Below are positions 8,311 to 17,793 of a DNA stretch of 64,000 nucleotides, piece after piece. A program made the translations under genes and the position numbers. Position 1 is the stretch's first letter. Every line of letters begins with the position of its first letter. Source of the DNA: Planctomycetota bacterium (GTDB lineage: Bacteria; Planctomycetota; UBA1135; GCA-002686595); the NCBI GenBank assembly GCA_020638875.1, contig JACKHS010000005.1, positions 124,001 to 188,000 of the forward strand. Direction: 5' to 3'. The notes below the pieces were generated by a model. It made no database searches. It was not told the DNA's origin and was given only the letters and a program-made list of their open reading frames with translations.

Positions 8311-10028
8311 GCCCGCGCATCGTCGTCGACCCCGTGACCCGCATCGAGGGTCACCTGCGCATCGAGGCCAACCTGGACGACGCCGGCGTCGTGCAGGAGG
8401 CCCTGTCCTCCGGGACCATGTGGCGCGGCATCGAGGTCATCCTCCAGGGCCGCGACCCGCGCGACGCCTGGGCCTTCACCGAGCGGATCTGCGGCGTGTG
8501 CACGACCGTGCACGCGCTGGCTTCGATCCGCGCGGTCGAGAACGCGATCGGCATCGAGATCCCCGACAACGCGAACATCATCCGCAACATGATGTTCCTG
8601 ACCCAGATGGTGCAGGACCACGTCGTGCACTTCTACCAGCTGCACGCGCTGGACTGGGTCGACGTCGTCTCGGCGCTCGCGGGCGACCCGAAGGAGACCG
8701 CCGAGCTCAACCAGGCCATCAGCCCGCACTGGCCGAAGGCCACGCCCGGCTACTACGCCGACGTGAAGGCGACGCTGAAGCGCTTCGTCGACTCGGGCCA
8801 GCTCGGCATCTTCGCCAACGCCTACTGGGGCAACGCCTCCTACAAGCTGCCGCCGGCCGCCAACCTGATGGCCGTCGCGCACTACCTCGAGGCGCTCGAG
8901 TGGCAGAAGGAGCTCGTCAAGATCCACACCGTCTTCGGCGGCAAGAACCCGCACCCCAACTACCTGGTGGGCGGCATGCCGTGCGTGCTGAACCTGGACG
9001 ACGACACCGCCATCGGCGCGGAGAAGCTCGCCTTCGTCAAGGACCGCATCCGCGAGGCGCAGGCCTTCGTCGAACAGGTCTACATCCCCGACCTGCTCGC
9101 GATCGCGTCGTTCTACACGGACTGGGCGGCGATCGGCGGCGGCCTCGGCAGCTACCTCGCCTACGGGGACCTGCCGCGCACGACGCTGGCCGACCCGGCC
9201 AGCTACCTGATCCCGCGCGGCGTGATCCTCGACAAGAACCTCGCCGAGGTGCTGCCGGTCGACCCGACCGACCTCGAGGAGATCACCGAGGCCGTCACGC
9301 ACTCGTGGTACCGCTACCCCGACGGCGTGCAGGCGCTGCACCCCTGGGAAGGCGTGACGGAGCCGCACTACACCGGCCCGAAGCCGCCGTTCCGGAACCT
9401 CGACGAGACCAAGGCCTACTCGTGGCTCAAGACGCCGCGTTGGAAGGGCCGCGCCGTCGAGGTCGGGCCGCTCGCGCGCATGCTGGTCGGCTACGCGTCG
9501 GGCCGCGACGACTTCAAGGCGGTCGTCGACGCCGCGCTCGCGAAGCTGGGCGTGCCGGCGACGGCGCTCTTCTCGACCCTCGGCCGCACGGCGGCGCGCG
9601 GGCTCGAGACGCAGCTCTGCGTCGGCTGGCTGATGGAGGAGTACGAGCGCCTCGTCGCCAACGTGCGCGCCGGCAACACCGCCACGGCCGACACGCGCAA
9701 GTGGGACCCGAAGACCTGGCCGGCCGAGTGCCGCGGGTACGGGTTGACCGAGGCGCCGCGCGGCGCGCTCGGCCACTGGGTGCGCATCCAGGACGGCAAG
9801 ATCGCCAACTACCAGGCGATCGTGCCCTCGACGTGGAACGCGTCCCCGCGCGACGCGTCGGGCCAACGCGGCGCCTACGAGGCCGCGCTGCTCGGCACGC
9901 CGCTGTCGGACCCCGAACAGCCGCTCGAGATCCTGCGGACGATCCACTCGTTCGACCCTTGCCTGGCCTGCGCGAGCCACGTCTTCGGACCCGACGGACG
10001 CGAGCTGGCGAGCGTCAGGGTGCGCTGA
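8307..10028 (+). CDS. hyaB: [NiFe]-hydrogenase large subunit
   Basis: 573-residue catalytic subunit that binds the NiFe(CN)2CO centre and splits H2. The N-terminal nickel motif RICGVC (C62, C65) and the C-terminal DPCLACASH (C552, C555, H558) are both intact. The 15 residues after H558 are the tail normally clipped by the specific endopeptidase encoded two genes downstream. Other family hallmarks are DPVTRIEGH at the start and FGGKNPHPNYLVGG. It is translationally coupled to hyaA through a 4-nt ATGA overlap and has no signal peptide, since it is co-exported with the small subunit by the Tat system. Confidence 0.97.
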   Translation: MSPRIVVDPVTRIEGHLRIEANLDDAGVVQEALSSGTMWRGIEVILQGRDPRDAWAFTERICGVCTTVHALASIRAVENAIGIEIPDNANIIRNMMFLTQMVQDHVVHFYQLHALDWVDVVSALAGDPKETAELNQAISPHWPKATPGYYADVKATLKRFVDSGQLGIFANAYWGNASYKLPPAANLMAVAHYLEALEWQKELVKIHTVFGGKNPHPNYLVGGMPCVLNLDDDTAIGAEKLAFVKDRIREAQAFVEQVYIPDLLAIASFYTDWAAIGGGLGSYLAYGDLPRTTLADPASYLIPRGVILDKNLAEVLPVDPTDLEEITEAVTHSWYRYPDGVQALHPWEGVTEPHYTGPKPPFRNLDETKAYSWLKTPRWKGRAVEVGPLARMLVGYASGRDDFKAVVDAALAKLGVPATALFSTLGRTAARGLETQLCVGWLMEEYERLVANVRAGNTATADTRKWDPKTWPAECRGYGLTEAPRGALGHWVRIQDGKIANYQAIVPSTWNASPRDASGQRGAYEAALLGTPLSDPEQPLEILRTIHSFDPCLACASHVFGPDGRELASVRVR

Positions 10029-10037
10029 GGTGACGTC

Positions 10038-10760
10038 ATGAGCAGTACGCATGTCGCCATCCCGGAAGCACCGAGCTACCAGCGCGTGTACGTCTGGCAG
10101 TGGCCGATCCGCGTCTTCCACTGGATCACGGCGGCCTCGATCGTCGTGCTCTTCACGAGCGGCTGGCTGATCGGCAACCCCACGCTCGTCTCCAACGGCG
10201 AGGCGTGGGAGCACTTCGTCATGGGGCGCGTGCGCGAGGTGCACCTCGTCGCCGCGATGGTCTTCACGCTGGCCTTCGCGTGGCGCAGCGCCTGGTTCTT
10301 CCTGGGCAACCGCCACGCGCGCTCGGGCTTCCCGTACTTCTGGAAGCCGAGCTGGTGGCGCAACCTCGTCACGCAGGGCCTCGACTACCTCAAGCTCGAG
10401 GCGGGCACGCCGCACCTGGGCCACAACGCCCTGGCCGGCCTGTCCTACACGCTCTTCATCATCGGCCTCGGGCTGGTGCAGATCTTCACCGGCTTCGCGC
10501 TGCTCGGGCAGGCGCAGCCTGGCGGACTGAGCGACCGGCTCTTCGGCTGGGTGCTGCCGCTGCTCGGCGGCGCGATGCGCGCGACCGCGTGGCACCACCT
10601 CGCCGCCTGGGGCTTCGTGGTGTTCGTCGTCCTGCACGTCTACATCATCTTCATCGACGCGCGGCAGTACCGGAACGGCCTGATCGTCTCGATCATCACC
10701 GGCTACAAGTTCAAGCGCCGCCGCGCGGCCGGCGAGACGAGCAAGGCGAACGATGACTGA
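10038..10760 (+). CDS. hyaC: Hydrogenase membrane cytochrome b subunit
   Basis: A 240-residue di-haem b-type cytochrome that anchors the hydrogenase and feeds electrons from H2 into the quinone pool. Four hydrophobic helices are visible (about residues 30-50, 68-88, 130-152 and 185-212). Likely haem-ligand histidines lie in VFHWITA (H28), REVHLVAA, AWHHLAAWG and VVLHVYIIF. It starts 9 nt after the large-subunit stop. Its last 8 nt overlap the protease gene, which suggests coupled translation. Confidence 0.93.
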   Translation: MSSTHVAIPEAPSYQRVYVWQWPIRVFHWITAASIVVLFTSGWLIGNPTLVSNGEAWEHFVMGRVREVHLVAAMVFTLAFAWRSAWFFLGNRHARSGFPYFWKPSWWRNLVTQGLDYLKLEAGTPHLGHNALAGLSYTLFIIGLGLVQIFTGFALLGQAQPGGLSDRLFGWVLPLLGGAMRATAWHHLAAWGFVVFVVLHVYIIFIDARQYRNGLIVSIITGYKFKRRRAAGETSKANDD

Positions 10761-11250
10761 GCCTGCACCCGTGCTCGTCCTCGGTCTGGGCAACCTGTTG
10801 CTCGGCGACGACGGCTTCGGCCTCGCGCTGCTCGAGGAGTTGCGCGCGCGCCACGCCGGCGAGGACGAGCTCGAGCTGCTCGACGGCGGCACCCTCGGGA
10901 CCGCGCTGCTCGGCGCGCTCGAGGGACGCCGCGCGCTGCTCGTCTGCGACGCGGTCGCGGGCGAGCGACCGGGCGAGGTGCTGCGCGTCGACGATCCGCT
11001 CGCGCGGCCCGCGCGGCAGGGCGTCGGCGGCCACGGCGCCAACGCCTCGGGGCTGCTCGCCGCCGCCGTGCTCACCGGCTCGCTGCCGGGACGCGTGGTG
11101 GTGGTGGGCGCCGTGCCGCACACCTTGGCCACGGGCATCGGGCTCAGCGCGCCGTTGCGCGCGGCCTTGCCCGCGGCGGTCACGCTCGCCGAGCGCGTGC
11201 TCGGCGAGCTGCGCGCGTTCGCCCGCGGAGGTGCGGCGTGCACGAGCTGA
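10753..11250 (+). CDS. hyaD: Hydrogenase maturation endopeptidase (HyaD/HoxM type)
   Basis: A 165-residue nickel-dependent protease that removes the C-terminal tail of the large subunit once the metal centre is loaded. It shows the family start VLGLGNLLLGDDGFG, the metal-ligand aspartate in LLVCDAVAGERPG and the histidine in GVGGHGANASGLL. It overlaps the cytochrome b gene at its start and the GTG of hypA at its end, so it sits inside a coupled operon. Confidence 0.93.
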   Translation: MTEPAPVLVLGLGNLLLGDDGFGLALLEELRARHAGEDELELLDGGTLGTALLGALEGRRALLVCDAVAGERPGEVLRVDDPLARPARQGVGGHGANASGLLAAAVLTGSLPGRVVVVGAVPHTLATGIGLSAPLRAALPAAVTLAERVLGELRAFARGGAACTS

Positions 11251-11612
11251 GCCTCGCGCTCGAGCTGCACCGCGGCGTGCGCGCGGAGGTCGACGCCCTC
11301 GGCGGCGGGCGCCTGGTGCGCGTCACCGTCGCGGTGGGCTCGCTCTCCGGCGTCGAGCCCGAGCTGCTGCGTCACGCGTGGGAAGCGGTCGTCGCCGACG
11401 GCCCCGACCGCGACGCGGCGCTCGAGCTCGAGTGGCGCGTCGCCACGCAACGCTGCGCGCCCTGCGGCCTCGTCGAGGAAGCGCACGGCGACGCGTGGCT
11501 GCGCCGCTGTCCGCGCTGCGGCGCGCCGCTCGTCGTCGCGGGCGGCCGCGAGCTCGACGTCACTTCGCTCGCCTACGACGAGCTGCCCGCGATCCAACCC
11601 AGTCCTTGTTGA
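11238..11612 (+). CDS. hypA: Hydrogenase nickel-insertion protein HypA
   Basis: 124 residues. The GTG start gives MHELSLAL, whose His2 is the conserved nickel ligand, which decides the start. Two CxxC pairs (CAPC and CPRC, around residues 75-95) form the structural zinc site. It delivers nickel to the large subunit together with HypB. It overlaps the end of the endopeptidase gene by 13 nt. Confidence 0.95.
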   Translation: MHELSLALELHRGVRAEVDALGGGRLVRVTVAVGSLSGVEPELLRHAWEAVVADGPDRDAALELEWRVATQRCAPCGLVEEAHGDAWLRRCPRCGAPLVVAGGRELDVTSLAYDELPAIQPSPC

Positions 11613-11644
11613 ACGACGCGTCCGCGTCGCACGGAGGTCCGACC

Positions 11645-12325
11645 ATGACTCAGATCGAGGTCCGCAAGAAGATCCTGGCCGAGAACGAGGCCCGCGCCGC
11701 GACGCTGCGCGAGCGCTTCGACGCGCGCGGCGCGCTGGTGCTGAACCTGATCTCCTCGCCGGGCTCGGGCAAGACCAGCCTGCTCGAGGCGACCGCGCGC
11801 CGCATGGCCGACGAGGTCGAGATGGGCGCGCTGGTGGGGGACATCGCGACCGAGCTCGACGCCGAGCGCCTACGCGCGGCCGGGCTGCCCGCGCACCAGA
11901 TCGTCACCGCCGGCGCGTGTCACCTCGACGCGCGCTTCGTCGAGGACGCGCTGGCGGCCGCGCCCTTCGCGCTGCCCGAGCTGCTGTTCGTCGAGAACGT
12001 CGGCAACCTGGTCTGCCCGGCCTCGTACGTGCTGGGCGAGGACTACAAGGTCGCGCTGCTCTCGGTCACCGAGGGCGCCGACAAGCCCTTCAAGTACCCG
12101 GCGATCTTCACGCGCGCCGCGGTCACGCTGATCACCAAGGTCGACCTCGCCGAGCACGTCGACTTCGACCTCGCGAAGGTGCGCGAGCACGTGCTGAGCC
12201 TGAACCCCGCGGCGCGCGTGCTCGAGCTGTCGGTGCGCACGGGCCAGGGCCTCGACGCGTGGTGCGCGCTGCTGCGCGAAGGCGTCGCCGCGAAGCGCGG
12301 GGCGCGCGCGGAGGCGCTCGCGTGA
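11645..12325 (+). CDS. hypB: Hydrogenase nickel-insertion GTPase HypB
   Basis: 226-residue GTPase energising nickel insertion. The P-loop reads SSPGSGKTSLLE (about residues 38-49), followed by VGDIATELDAERL, the metal-site C/H pair in TAGACHLDARF, VENVGNLVCPA and the guanine-specificity stretch TKVDL. It lacks the N-terminal His-rich stretch and the CxxCGC motif found in some HypB proteins, so nickel storage is not expected here. A His-rich loop appears instead in the transporter at the operon end. GGAGG precedes the ATG by 8 nt. The stop shares GTGA with the hypF start. Confidence 0.95.
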   Translation: MTQIEVRKKILAENEARAATLRERFDARGALVLNLISSPGSGKTSLLEATARRMADEVEMGALVGDIATELDAERLRAAGLPAHQIVTAGACHLDARFVEDALAAAPFALPELLFVENVGNLVCPASYVLGEDYKVALLSVTEGADKPFKYPAIFTRAAVTLITKVDLAEHVDFDLAKVREHVLSLNPAARVLELSVRTGQGLDAWCALLREGVAAKRGARAEALA

Positions 12326-14644
12326 TCCGCCACCGCCTGAGCTGTCGGGGCACGGTTCAGGGCGTGGGCTTCCGACCGGCGGTGCACCGCCTGGCCGCCG
12401 AGCTGAAGCTCGCCGGGCGCGTGCGCAACGACGGCGCGGGCGCCGAGATCGAGCTCGAGGGCGACGCCGCGGCGGTGCGCGAGTTCGAGCTGCGCCTCGC
12501 CGCCGCGCTGCCCAAGCTCGCGCGCCTCGTCGAGGTCGTCGTCGCGCGCGAGGAGGCACGCGGCGAGCGCGGCTTCCGGGTCGAGGCCTCGGCCGACGGT
12601 CCGCTGCGCGGCGCGGCGATCCCCGCGGACGCGCGCGTGTGTCCGGCGTGTCGCGCCGAGCTCGACGACCCGACGAACCGGCGCCACCGCTACCCGTTCA
12701 CGACGTGCACCGAGTGCGGGCCGCGCTTCACGCTGGCGCGCGCGCTGCCGTACGACCGCGCGCGCACCTCCATGGCCGGCTTCCCGCTGTGCCCCGAGTG
12801 CGCGGCCGAGTACGCCGACCTCGACGACCGGCGCTACCACGCCGAGCCGTTGTGCTGTCCGACCTGCGGACCGACGTTGCGCCTGGTCGATCCGGCCGAC
12901 GCGCTCGAGCTGCGTGACCAGGACGCGCTGGCGCGCGCGCGCGACGAGCTCGCGCGCGGCGCGGTCCTCGCCGTGCAGGGCCTCGGCGGCTTCCAGCTCG
13001 CCTGCCGCGCCGACGACGACTCGGCCGTGGCGCGGCTGCGCGCGCGCAAGCGCCGGCCGTCACAGCCCTTCGCGGTCATGGCGCGCGACCTCGCCGCGGC
13101 GCGGGCGCTCGTGCACCTCGAGCCTGCGGACGAAGCGCTGCTCGACGGTTCCGAGGGCCCGATCCTGCTCGCGCCGCGCCGCGCCGCCGCGCCGGTCGCC
13201 GCGGGCGTCGCGCCCGGCCTGCGCGACCTCGGCGTGCTGCTGCCGACGACGCCGTTGCACGTCGAGCTCTTCCGCGGCGCGCCCTACGACGCGCTCGTCA
13301 TGACCTCGGGCAACGCGCGGCACGAGCCCATCGCGCGCACGCCCGACGAGGCGCTCGCGCGGCTGTCGGACTTCGCCGACCTGTTCCTCGTGCACGACCG
13401 CGAGGTGGTGCGCCGCGCCGACGACTCGGTCGCGCGCAGCTCGAGCGAGGGGGCGTTCCTCGTGCGCCGCGGCCGCGGCTACACGCCGCGCGCGTTGCCG
13501 CTGCCGGAGCGCGTCGCCGCCCCGGTGCTCGCGCTCGGCGGGCACCTGCAGGCGGCCGCGTGCCTGGCGGTCGACGAGCGCGCCGTGCTCTCGCAGCACG
13601 TGGGCGACCTCGACACGGTCGGCGCGCGCGGCTTCCTCGAGGAGGCTGCCGCGGGCCTCGAGACCTTCCTCGAGGCGCGCGCGGCGTGCGTCGTCGTCGA
13701 CGCGCACCCCGACTACCCGAGCGCGTGGCTCGGCGAGAGCCTGGCGCAGGAGCGCGGCGCGCGGCTCCTGCGCGTGCAGCACCACCTCGCGCACGCGGCG
13801 GCCGTGCTCGGCGAGCACGGCGCGTTCCCCGCGCGCGGCGAGCGCGTCGGCGCGCTGGTGCTCGACGGCACGGGCTACGGCGACGACGGCGCGGCGTGGG
13901 GTTGCGAGTGGCTCGCGCTCGACGGTGAGCTCGTGTGCGAGCGCCGCGCGACCGCGCAGGCGCTCGCGCTGCCGGGCGGCGAGCGCGCGGTGCGCGAACC
14001 CTGGCGCGTGGCCGGCGCGGCGCTGCTCGCGGCCGGCGAGCGCGCGCGCGCGACGCGTTGCGCCCCGAGTGGCGCGCGCGCGCGGCGGCGAGCGCGGCTG
14101 CTCGCGCACGACGGCTGGCCGCGCGCGCACGGCGCCGGGCGCCTGTTCGAGGCGGCCGGCGCGCTGCTGGGTCTCGCGGACGTGAACGAGTACGAGGGCG
14201 AGGCGGCCGCGCGGCTCGAGGCGCTCGCCGCGACGCGCGCGCGGCGACGGCGTGCGCTGGAGCGAGGTGGACCTCGCGCCCGGCGCGCGCGCGTTGCCGA
14301 GCGTCGCGCTGCTCGCGGCGCTCGCGCGGCGGCTGCACGCCGGCGGCGACCCTGCGCACCTCGCGCGCGGCTTCCACCGCACCTTCGCGTGGCTGGCGGC
14401 CGAGCTCTCGGCGCGCGCCTTCGCGGGGCTCGCGCCGCGCGTCGCGCTCGGCGGCGGGTGCCTCGTGAACCGGCTCCTGCGGCGCGACCTCGTGCGCGAG
14501 CACGCGGCGCGCGGCCTGGAGGCGCTCCTGCCGCGCGAGGTGCCCGCCGGCGACGGCGGCCTCGCGTACGGCCAGAGCGTCGTCGCGGCGGTCGCGCTCG
14601 CGCGCGGCGTCGCGCCGCGCTTCGCGGCGGGGGAGGTGCGCTGA
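12322..14644 (+). CDS. hypF: Carbamoyltransferase HypF, apparent frame break near 14230-14250
   Basis: Makes the thiocarbamate precursor of the CN ligands of the NiFe centre. Domains in order: acylphosphatase (VQGVGFRPAVHRLA), two zinc-finger pairs (CPAC/CTEC and CPEC/CPTC), a YrdC-like domain (SQPFAVMARDLA) and a Kae1-like domain (VQHHLAHAAAVLGEHG, LDGTGYGDDGAAWGCEW). The frame that opens at GTG 12322 carries family sequence to about 14230 (EGEAAARLEALAA). It then continues in another frame as GVRWSEVDLAPGARALP ... ALGGGCLVNRLLRRDL to the stop at 14642-14644. A further compensated pair of shifts around 14045-14095 is possible. About 774 residues if repaired, normal for HypF. All breaks are in CG-alternating runs. 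Confidence 0.88.
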
Positions 14645-14880
14645 TGTGCCTCGCCATCCCGATGCGCCTCGTCGAGCGACGCGAGCTCGTCGGCACGTGC
14701 GACCTCGACGGCGTGCGCCGCGAGGTGGGCTTGATGCTCGCCTCGGAGGCGAACGTCGGCGACTGGGTGCTCGTGCACGCGGGCTACGCCATCGGCGTGG
14801 TCGACGAGGCCGAGGCGGCGCGCACGCTCGCGCTGCTGGCCGAGGTCGAGACCGCCATCGCGGGGGAGGACGCGCCGTGA
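14644..14880 (+). CDS. hypC: Hydrogenase assembly chaperone HypC
   Basis: 78 residues beginning MCLAIPMRL, where Cys2 is the essential residue that carries the Fe(CN)2CO unit with HypD. The ATG overlaps the hypF stop (TGATG), and the stop overlaps the hypD GTG, so translation is coupled on both sides. Confidence 0.95.
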   Translation: MCLAIPMRLVERRELVGTCDLDGVRREVGLMLASEANVGDWVLVHAGYAIGVVDEAEAARTLALLAEVETAIAGEDAP

Positions 14881-15983
14881 GCGACGCCCGTCCCTTCCAC
14901 GCCGCGCACGGCACGCGCGCGCTCGCCGCGCGCCTGGCCGAGCTCGTCGCGCGCGCCGAGCGGCCGCTGACCGTGATGGAGATCTGCGGCACGCACACGC
15001 ACGCCATCGCGGCGGCGGGCCTGCGCCGCCTGTTGCCCGAGGGGCTGCGGCTCGTCTCGGGGCCCGGGTGCCCGGTGTGCGTGACGCCCGTCGACTACCT
15101 CGACCACGCCATCGCGCTCGCGCGCCGGCCGGGCACGACCGTGTGCACCTTCGGCGACCTGGTGCGCGTGCCGGGCTCGAGCTCGACGCTCGAGCGCGAG
15201 CGCGCCGCGGGCGCCGACGTGCGCGTGTGCTACTCGCCGCGCGACGCCCTGCGCGTGGCGCGCGAGCACCCCGACCGCGCGGTCGTGTTCCTCGCCGTGG
15301 GCTTCGAGACGACGCTGCCGACGATCGCGGCGGCGCTGGAGGAGGCCGAGGTCGAGGGGCTCGCCAACCTGAGCCTGCTGTGCGGCGGCAAGCTCATCGA
15401 GCCGCCGCTGCGCGCGTTGCTCGGCGACGGCGGCGTGCACGTGGACGCGTTCCTGCTGCCGGGGCACGTCTCGGTGATCCTCGGCGCGGACTTCTACCGC
15501 TTCCTCGTCGACGACTACGGCGTGCCGTGCGCGGTGGCCGGCTTCGCGCCGGTGGACGTGATGCTCGCGCTGTGCGAGCTCGCCGAGCAGCACGCGCGCG
15601 GCGCGGCGCGCGTCGCGAACCTCTACCCGCGCGCGGTGACCGCGGCCGGCAACCGCGCGGCGCAGCAGCTCCTCGCGCGCACGTTCGCGCCGGTGGACAC
15701 GCGCTGGCGTGGCCTCGGCGAGATCCCGCGCTCGGGGCTCGCGCTGCGGCCCGAGCTCGCGCACCGCGACGCCGCGCGCTTCGCCGTCGACGTCGAACCG
15801 CCGCGCGAGCCGCGCGGCTGCCGCTGCGGCGAGGTGCTGAAGGGCGCCATCGAGCCGCCCGCGTGCCCGCTCTACGGCAAGACGTGCACGCCCGACGCGC
15901 CCGTCGGCGCCTGCATGGTGTCGAGCGAGGGCACGTGCGCCGCGTGGCACCGCTACCGCGCGCTCGAGGAGGTGGCGTCGTGA
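14877..15983 (+). CDS. hypD: Hydrogenase iron-centre assembly protein HypD
   Basis: 368 residues. Conserved blocks for iron and thiol chemistry are visible: MEICGTHTHAI (about residues 33-43), GPGCPVCVTP, TFGDLVRVPGSSS, the GFETT block and the C-terminal cluster cysteines in GCRCGEVLKG ... CPLYGKTCTP. It assembles Fe(CN)2CO with HypC. The GTG start at 14877 overlaps the hypC stop and gives the normal N-terminus. The stop overlaps hypE in the same way. Confidence 0.95.
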   Translation: MSDARPFHAAHGTRALAARLAELVARAERPLTVMEICGTHTHAIAAAGLRRLLPEGLRLVSGPGCPVCVTPVDYLDHAIALARRPGTTVCTFGDLVRVPGSSSTLERERAAGADVRVCYSPRDALRVAREHPDRAVVFLAVGFETTLPTIAAALEEAEVEGLANLSLLCGGKLIEPPLRALLGDGGVHVDAFLLPGHVSVILGADFYRFLVDDYGVPCAVAGFAPVDVMLALCELAEQHARGAARVANLYPRAVTAAGNRAAQQLLARTFAPVDTRWRGLGEIPRSGLALRPELAHRDAARFAVDVEPPREPRGCRCGEVLKGAIEPPACPLYGKTCTPDAPVGACMVSSEGTCAAWHRYRALEEVAS

Positions 15984-17002
15984 GCGCCGACGAGCGCGTG
16001 CTCCTCGGTCACGGCGCGGGCGGCCGCCTGACGGGAGAGCTCGTGCGCGGGCTCTTCCTGCCGGCGCTCGCGAACCCGCACCTCGCGACGCTGTCGGACG
16101 CGGCCGTGCTGCCCGAGCTGCCCGCCGGCGGGCGGCCCGCGCTCACCACCGACGCGTTCGTCGTCGACCCGCTGCTGTTCCCCGGCGGCGACCTCGGCTA
16201 CCTCTCGGTGTGCGGCACGGTGAACGACCTCGCCGTCGCCGGCGCGGTGCCGCGCTCGCTCACGTGGGCGTTGATCCTCGAGGAGGGGCTGCCGCGCGAC
16301 GTGCTCGAGCGCCTGACCGCCGGCGCCGCGAAGGCCGCGCGCCAGGCCGGCGTGCAGGTCGTCGCGGGCGACACCAAGGTCGTGCCGCGCGGCAAGGCCG
16401 ACGGCGCGTTCGCGGTGACGGCCGGCCTCGGCGTCGTGCCGAGCGGTCGCGAGTGCGGCGACGAGTTCGTGCGCGCCGGCGACCGCGTCGTCGTCTCCGG
16501 CAGCGTGGGGGACCACGGCGCGACGGTGATGGCCGCGCGCCACGGCCTCGGCAGCGCCACGTTGCGCTCGGACTGCGCGCCGCTGCGCGCGCTCGTCGAC
16601 GCGGTCTACGAGGCCGGCGTCGCGCCGCGCTGCATGCACGACCCGACGCGCGGCGGCCTCGCCACGACGTTGAACGAGGTGGCCGCGCGCGCCGAGCTCG
16701 CGATCGAGCTCGACGAGGCCGCGCTGCCGATCCGTGCCGAGGTCGCGGCCGTGTGCGAGCTGCTCGGCCTCGACCCGCTGTACCTGGCCTGCGAGGGGCG
16801 CGCCGTGTTCGTGGTGGCTCCCGAGGAGGAGGAGACCTTGCTCGCGGTCCTGCGCGACCACGAGCTCGGCCAGGGCGCGGCGGGCATCGGGCGCGTCACG
16901 CAACGCCGCGAGCGCGGCGTGCGCGTCGTGCTGCGCACGGCGGCGGGCGGCCTGCGGCCCCTCGACTTGCTCTCGGGCATGGACCTTCCGAGGATCTGCT
17001 GA
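15980..17002 (+). CDS. hypE: Carbamoyl dehydratase HypE
   Basis: 340 residues of the PurM/SelD-like fold. HypE takes the carbamoyl group from HypF on its C-terminal cysteine and dehydrates it to a thiocyanate that becomes the CN ligand. The N-terminus GHGAGGRLTGELV and the essential C-terminal PRIC are both intact, and ATP-binding blocks DAFVVDPLLFPGGDLG and HDPTRGGLATTLNE are visible. The GTG at 15980 overlaps the hypD stop. The stop overlaps the next ATG (TGATG). Confidence 0.95.
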   Translation: MSADERVLLGHGAGGRLTGELVRGLFLPALANPHLATLSDAAVLPELPAGGRPALTTDAFVVDPLLFPGGDLGYLSVCGTVNDLAVAGAVPRSLTWALILEEGLPRDVLERLTAGAAKAARQAGVQVVAGDTKVVPRGKADGAFAVTAGLGVVPSGRECGDEFVRAGDRVVVSGSVGDHGATVMAARHGLGSATLRSDCAPLRALVDAVYEAGVAPRCMHDPTRGGLATTLNEVAARAELAIELDEAALPIRAEVAAVCELLGLDPLYLACEGRAVFVVAPEEEETLLAVLRDHELGQGAAGIGRVTQRRERGVRVVLRTAAGGLRPLDLLSGMDLPRIC

Positions 17003-17709
17003 TGCCGTACGACAGCCTCTCGCTCGGCGCGCTCGGCGCGGCCGCGCTCGTCGCCCTGGTGCACACCGCCGCGGGCCCAGACCACTACCTGCCGTTCGTG
17101 ATGCTGGCGCGCGCGCGGCGCTGGAGCGAGGCGCGCACGCTCGTCGTGACGGCGCTGTGCGGCCTCGGCCACGTCGGCTCGTCGCTCGCGCTCGCCGCGC
17201 TCGGCCTCGCGATCGGCGCGGCGGTGGCGGACGTCGAGGGCCTCGAGCTCGCGCGCGGCGCCTGGGCCGGGCAGGCCATGCTGGTCTTCGGGCTCGCGTA
17301 CTGTCTGTGGGGCGTGCGCCGCGCCGTACGCCAGCGCCGCGGCCTCGCGCTGCACGCGCACGACGGCGACGTGCACCTGCACGGCGACGCGCACGGGCAC
17401 CACCACCACGCGCACGTCGACGTCGGCCGCACGACGACCTTCTGGGCGCTCTTCGCGATCTTCGTGCTCGGCCCGTGCGAGCCTTTGATCCCGATCTTCC
17501 TGTTGCCCGCGAGCGAGGGCCGCTGGGCGCTCGCCGGCGCGATGGCGGTGGTCTTCAGCGCGGTGACCCTCGTCACGATGGGCGCGCTCGTGCTGCTGGC
17601 CCTGCGCGGCATCGAACGCCTGCCCCTTGCCCCGCTCGAGCGCTGGACGCACGCCCTGGCCGGCGGCGTGATCGCGCTGACGGGCGCGGGGATGTGTTTG
17701 GGGCTCTGA
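17002..17709 (+). CDS. Predicted nickel transporter with His-rich loop (TauE/UreH/NicO-like)
   Basis: A 235-residue inner-membrane protein of about six helices and the last gene of the hydrogenase operon. Helix 1 carries HTAAGPDHYLPF, with the His/Asp pattern of the NicO/UreH group. The central cytoplasmic loop (about residues 113-140) holds HLHGDAHGHHHHAH, a strong metal-binding stretch. A following helix reads FVLGPCEPLIPIF. Placement directly coupled to hypE (TGATG) argues for nickel supply to the hydrogenase. Nickel versus cobalt, and uptake versus efflux, cannot be decided from sequence. Confidence 0.75.
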   Translation: MPYDSLSLGALGAAALVALVHTAAGPDHYLPFVMLARARRWSEARTLVVTALCGLGHVGSSLALAALGLAIGAAVADVEGLELARGAWAGQAMLVFGLAYCLWGVRRAVRQRRGLALHAHDGDVHLHGDAHGHHHHAHVDVGRTTTFWALFAIFVLGPCEPLIPIFLLPASEGRWALAGAMAVVFSAVTLVTMGALVLLALRGIERLPLAPLERWTHALAGGVIALTGAGMCLGL

Positions 17710-17781
17710 GGGGTGGGGCTGCGCGGGGGGGGGGCCGAGCGCCGATCCTCAGCGCCCCTGGCCGAGTCCCGGATCCTGGCG

Positions 17782-17787
17782 TAGCGT
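17782..17787 (+). promoter_or_regulatory. TAGCGT leaderless-type -10 box
   Basis: TAGCGT ends 6 nt before the ATG at 17794. The identical hexamer and spacing recur before the tandem paralogue at 19145, so the duplication included the promoter. Confidence 0.5.
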
Positions 17788-17793
17788 TGGGGC

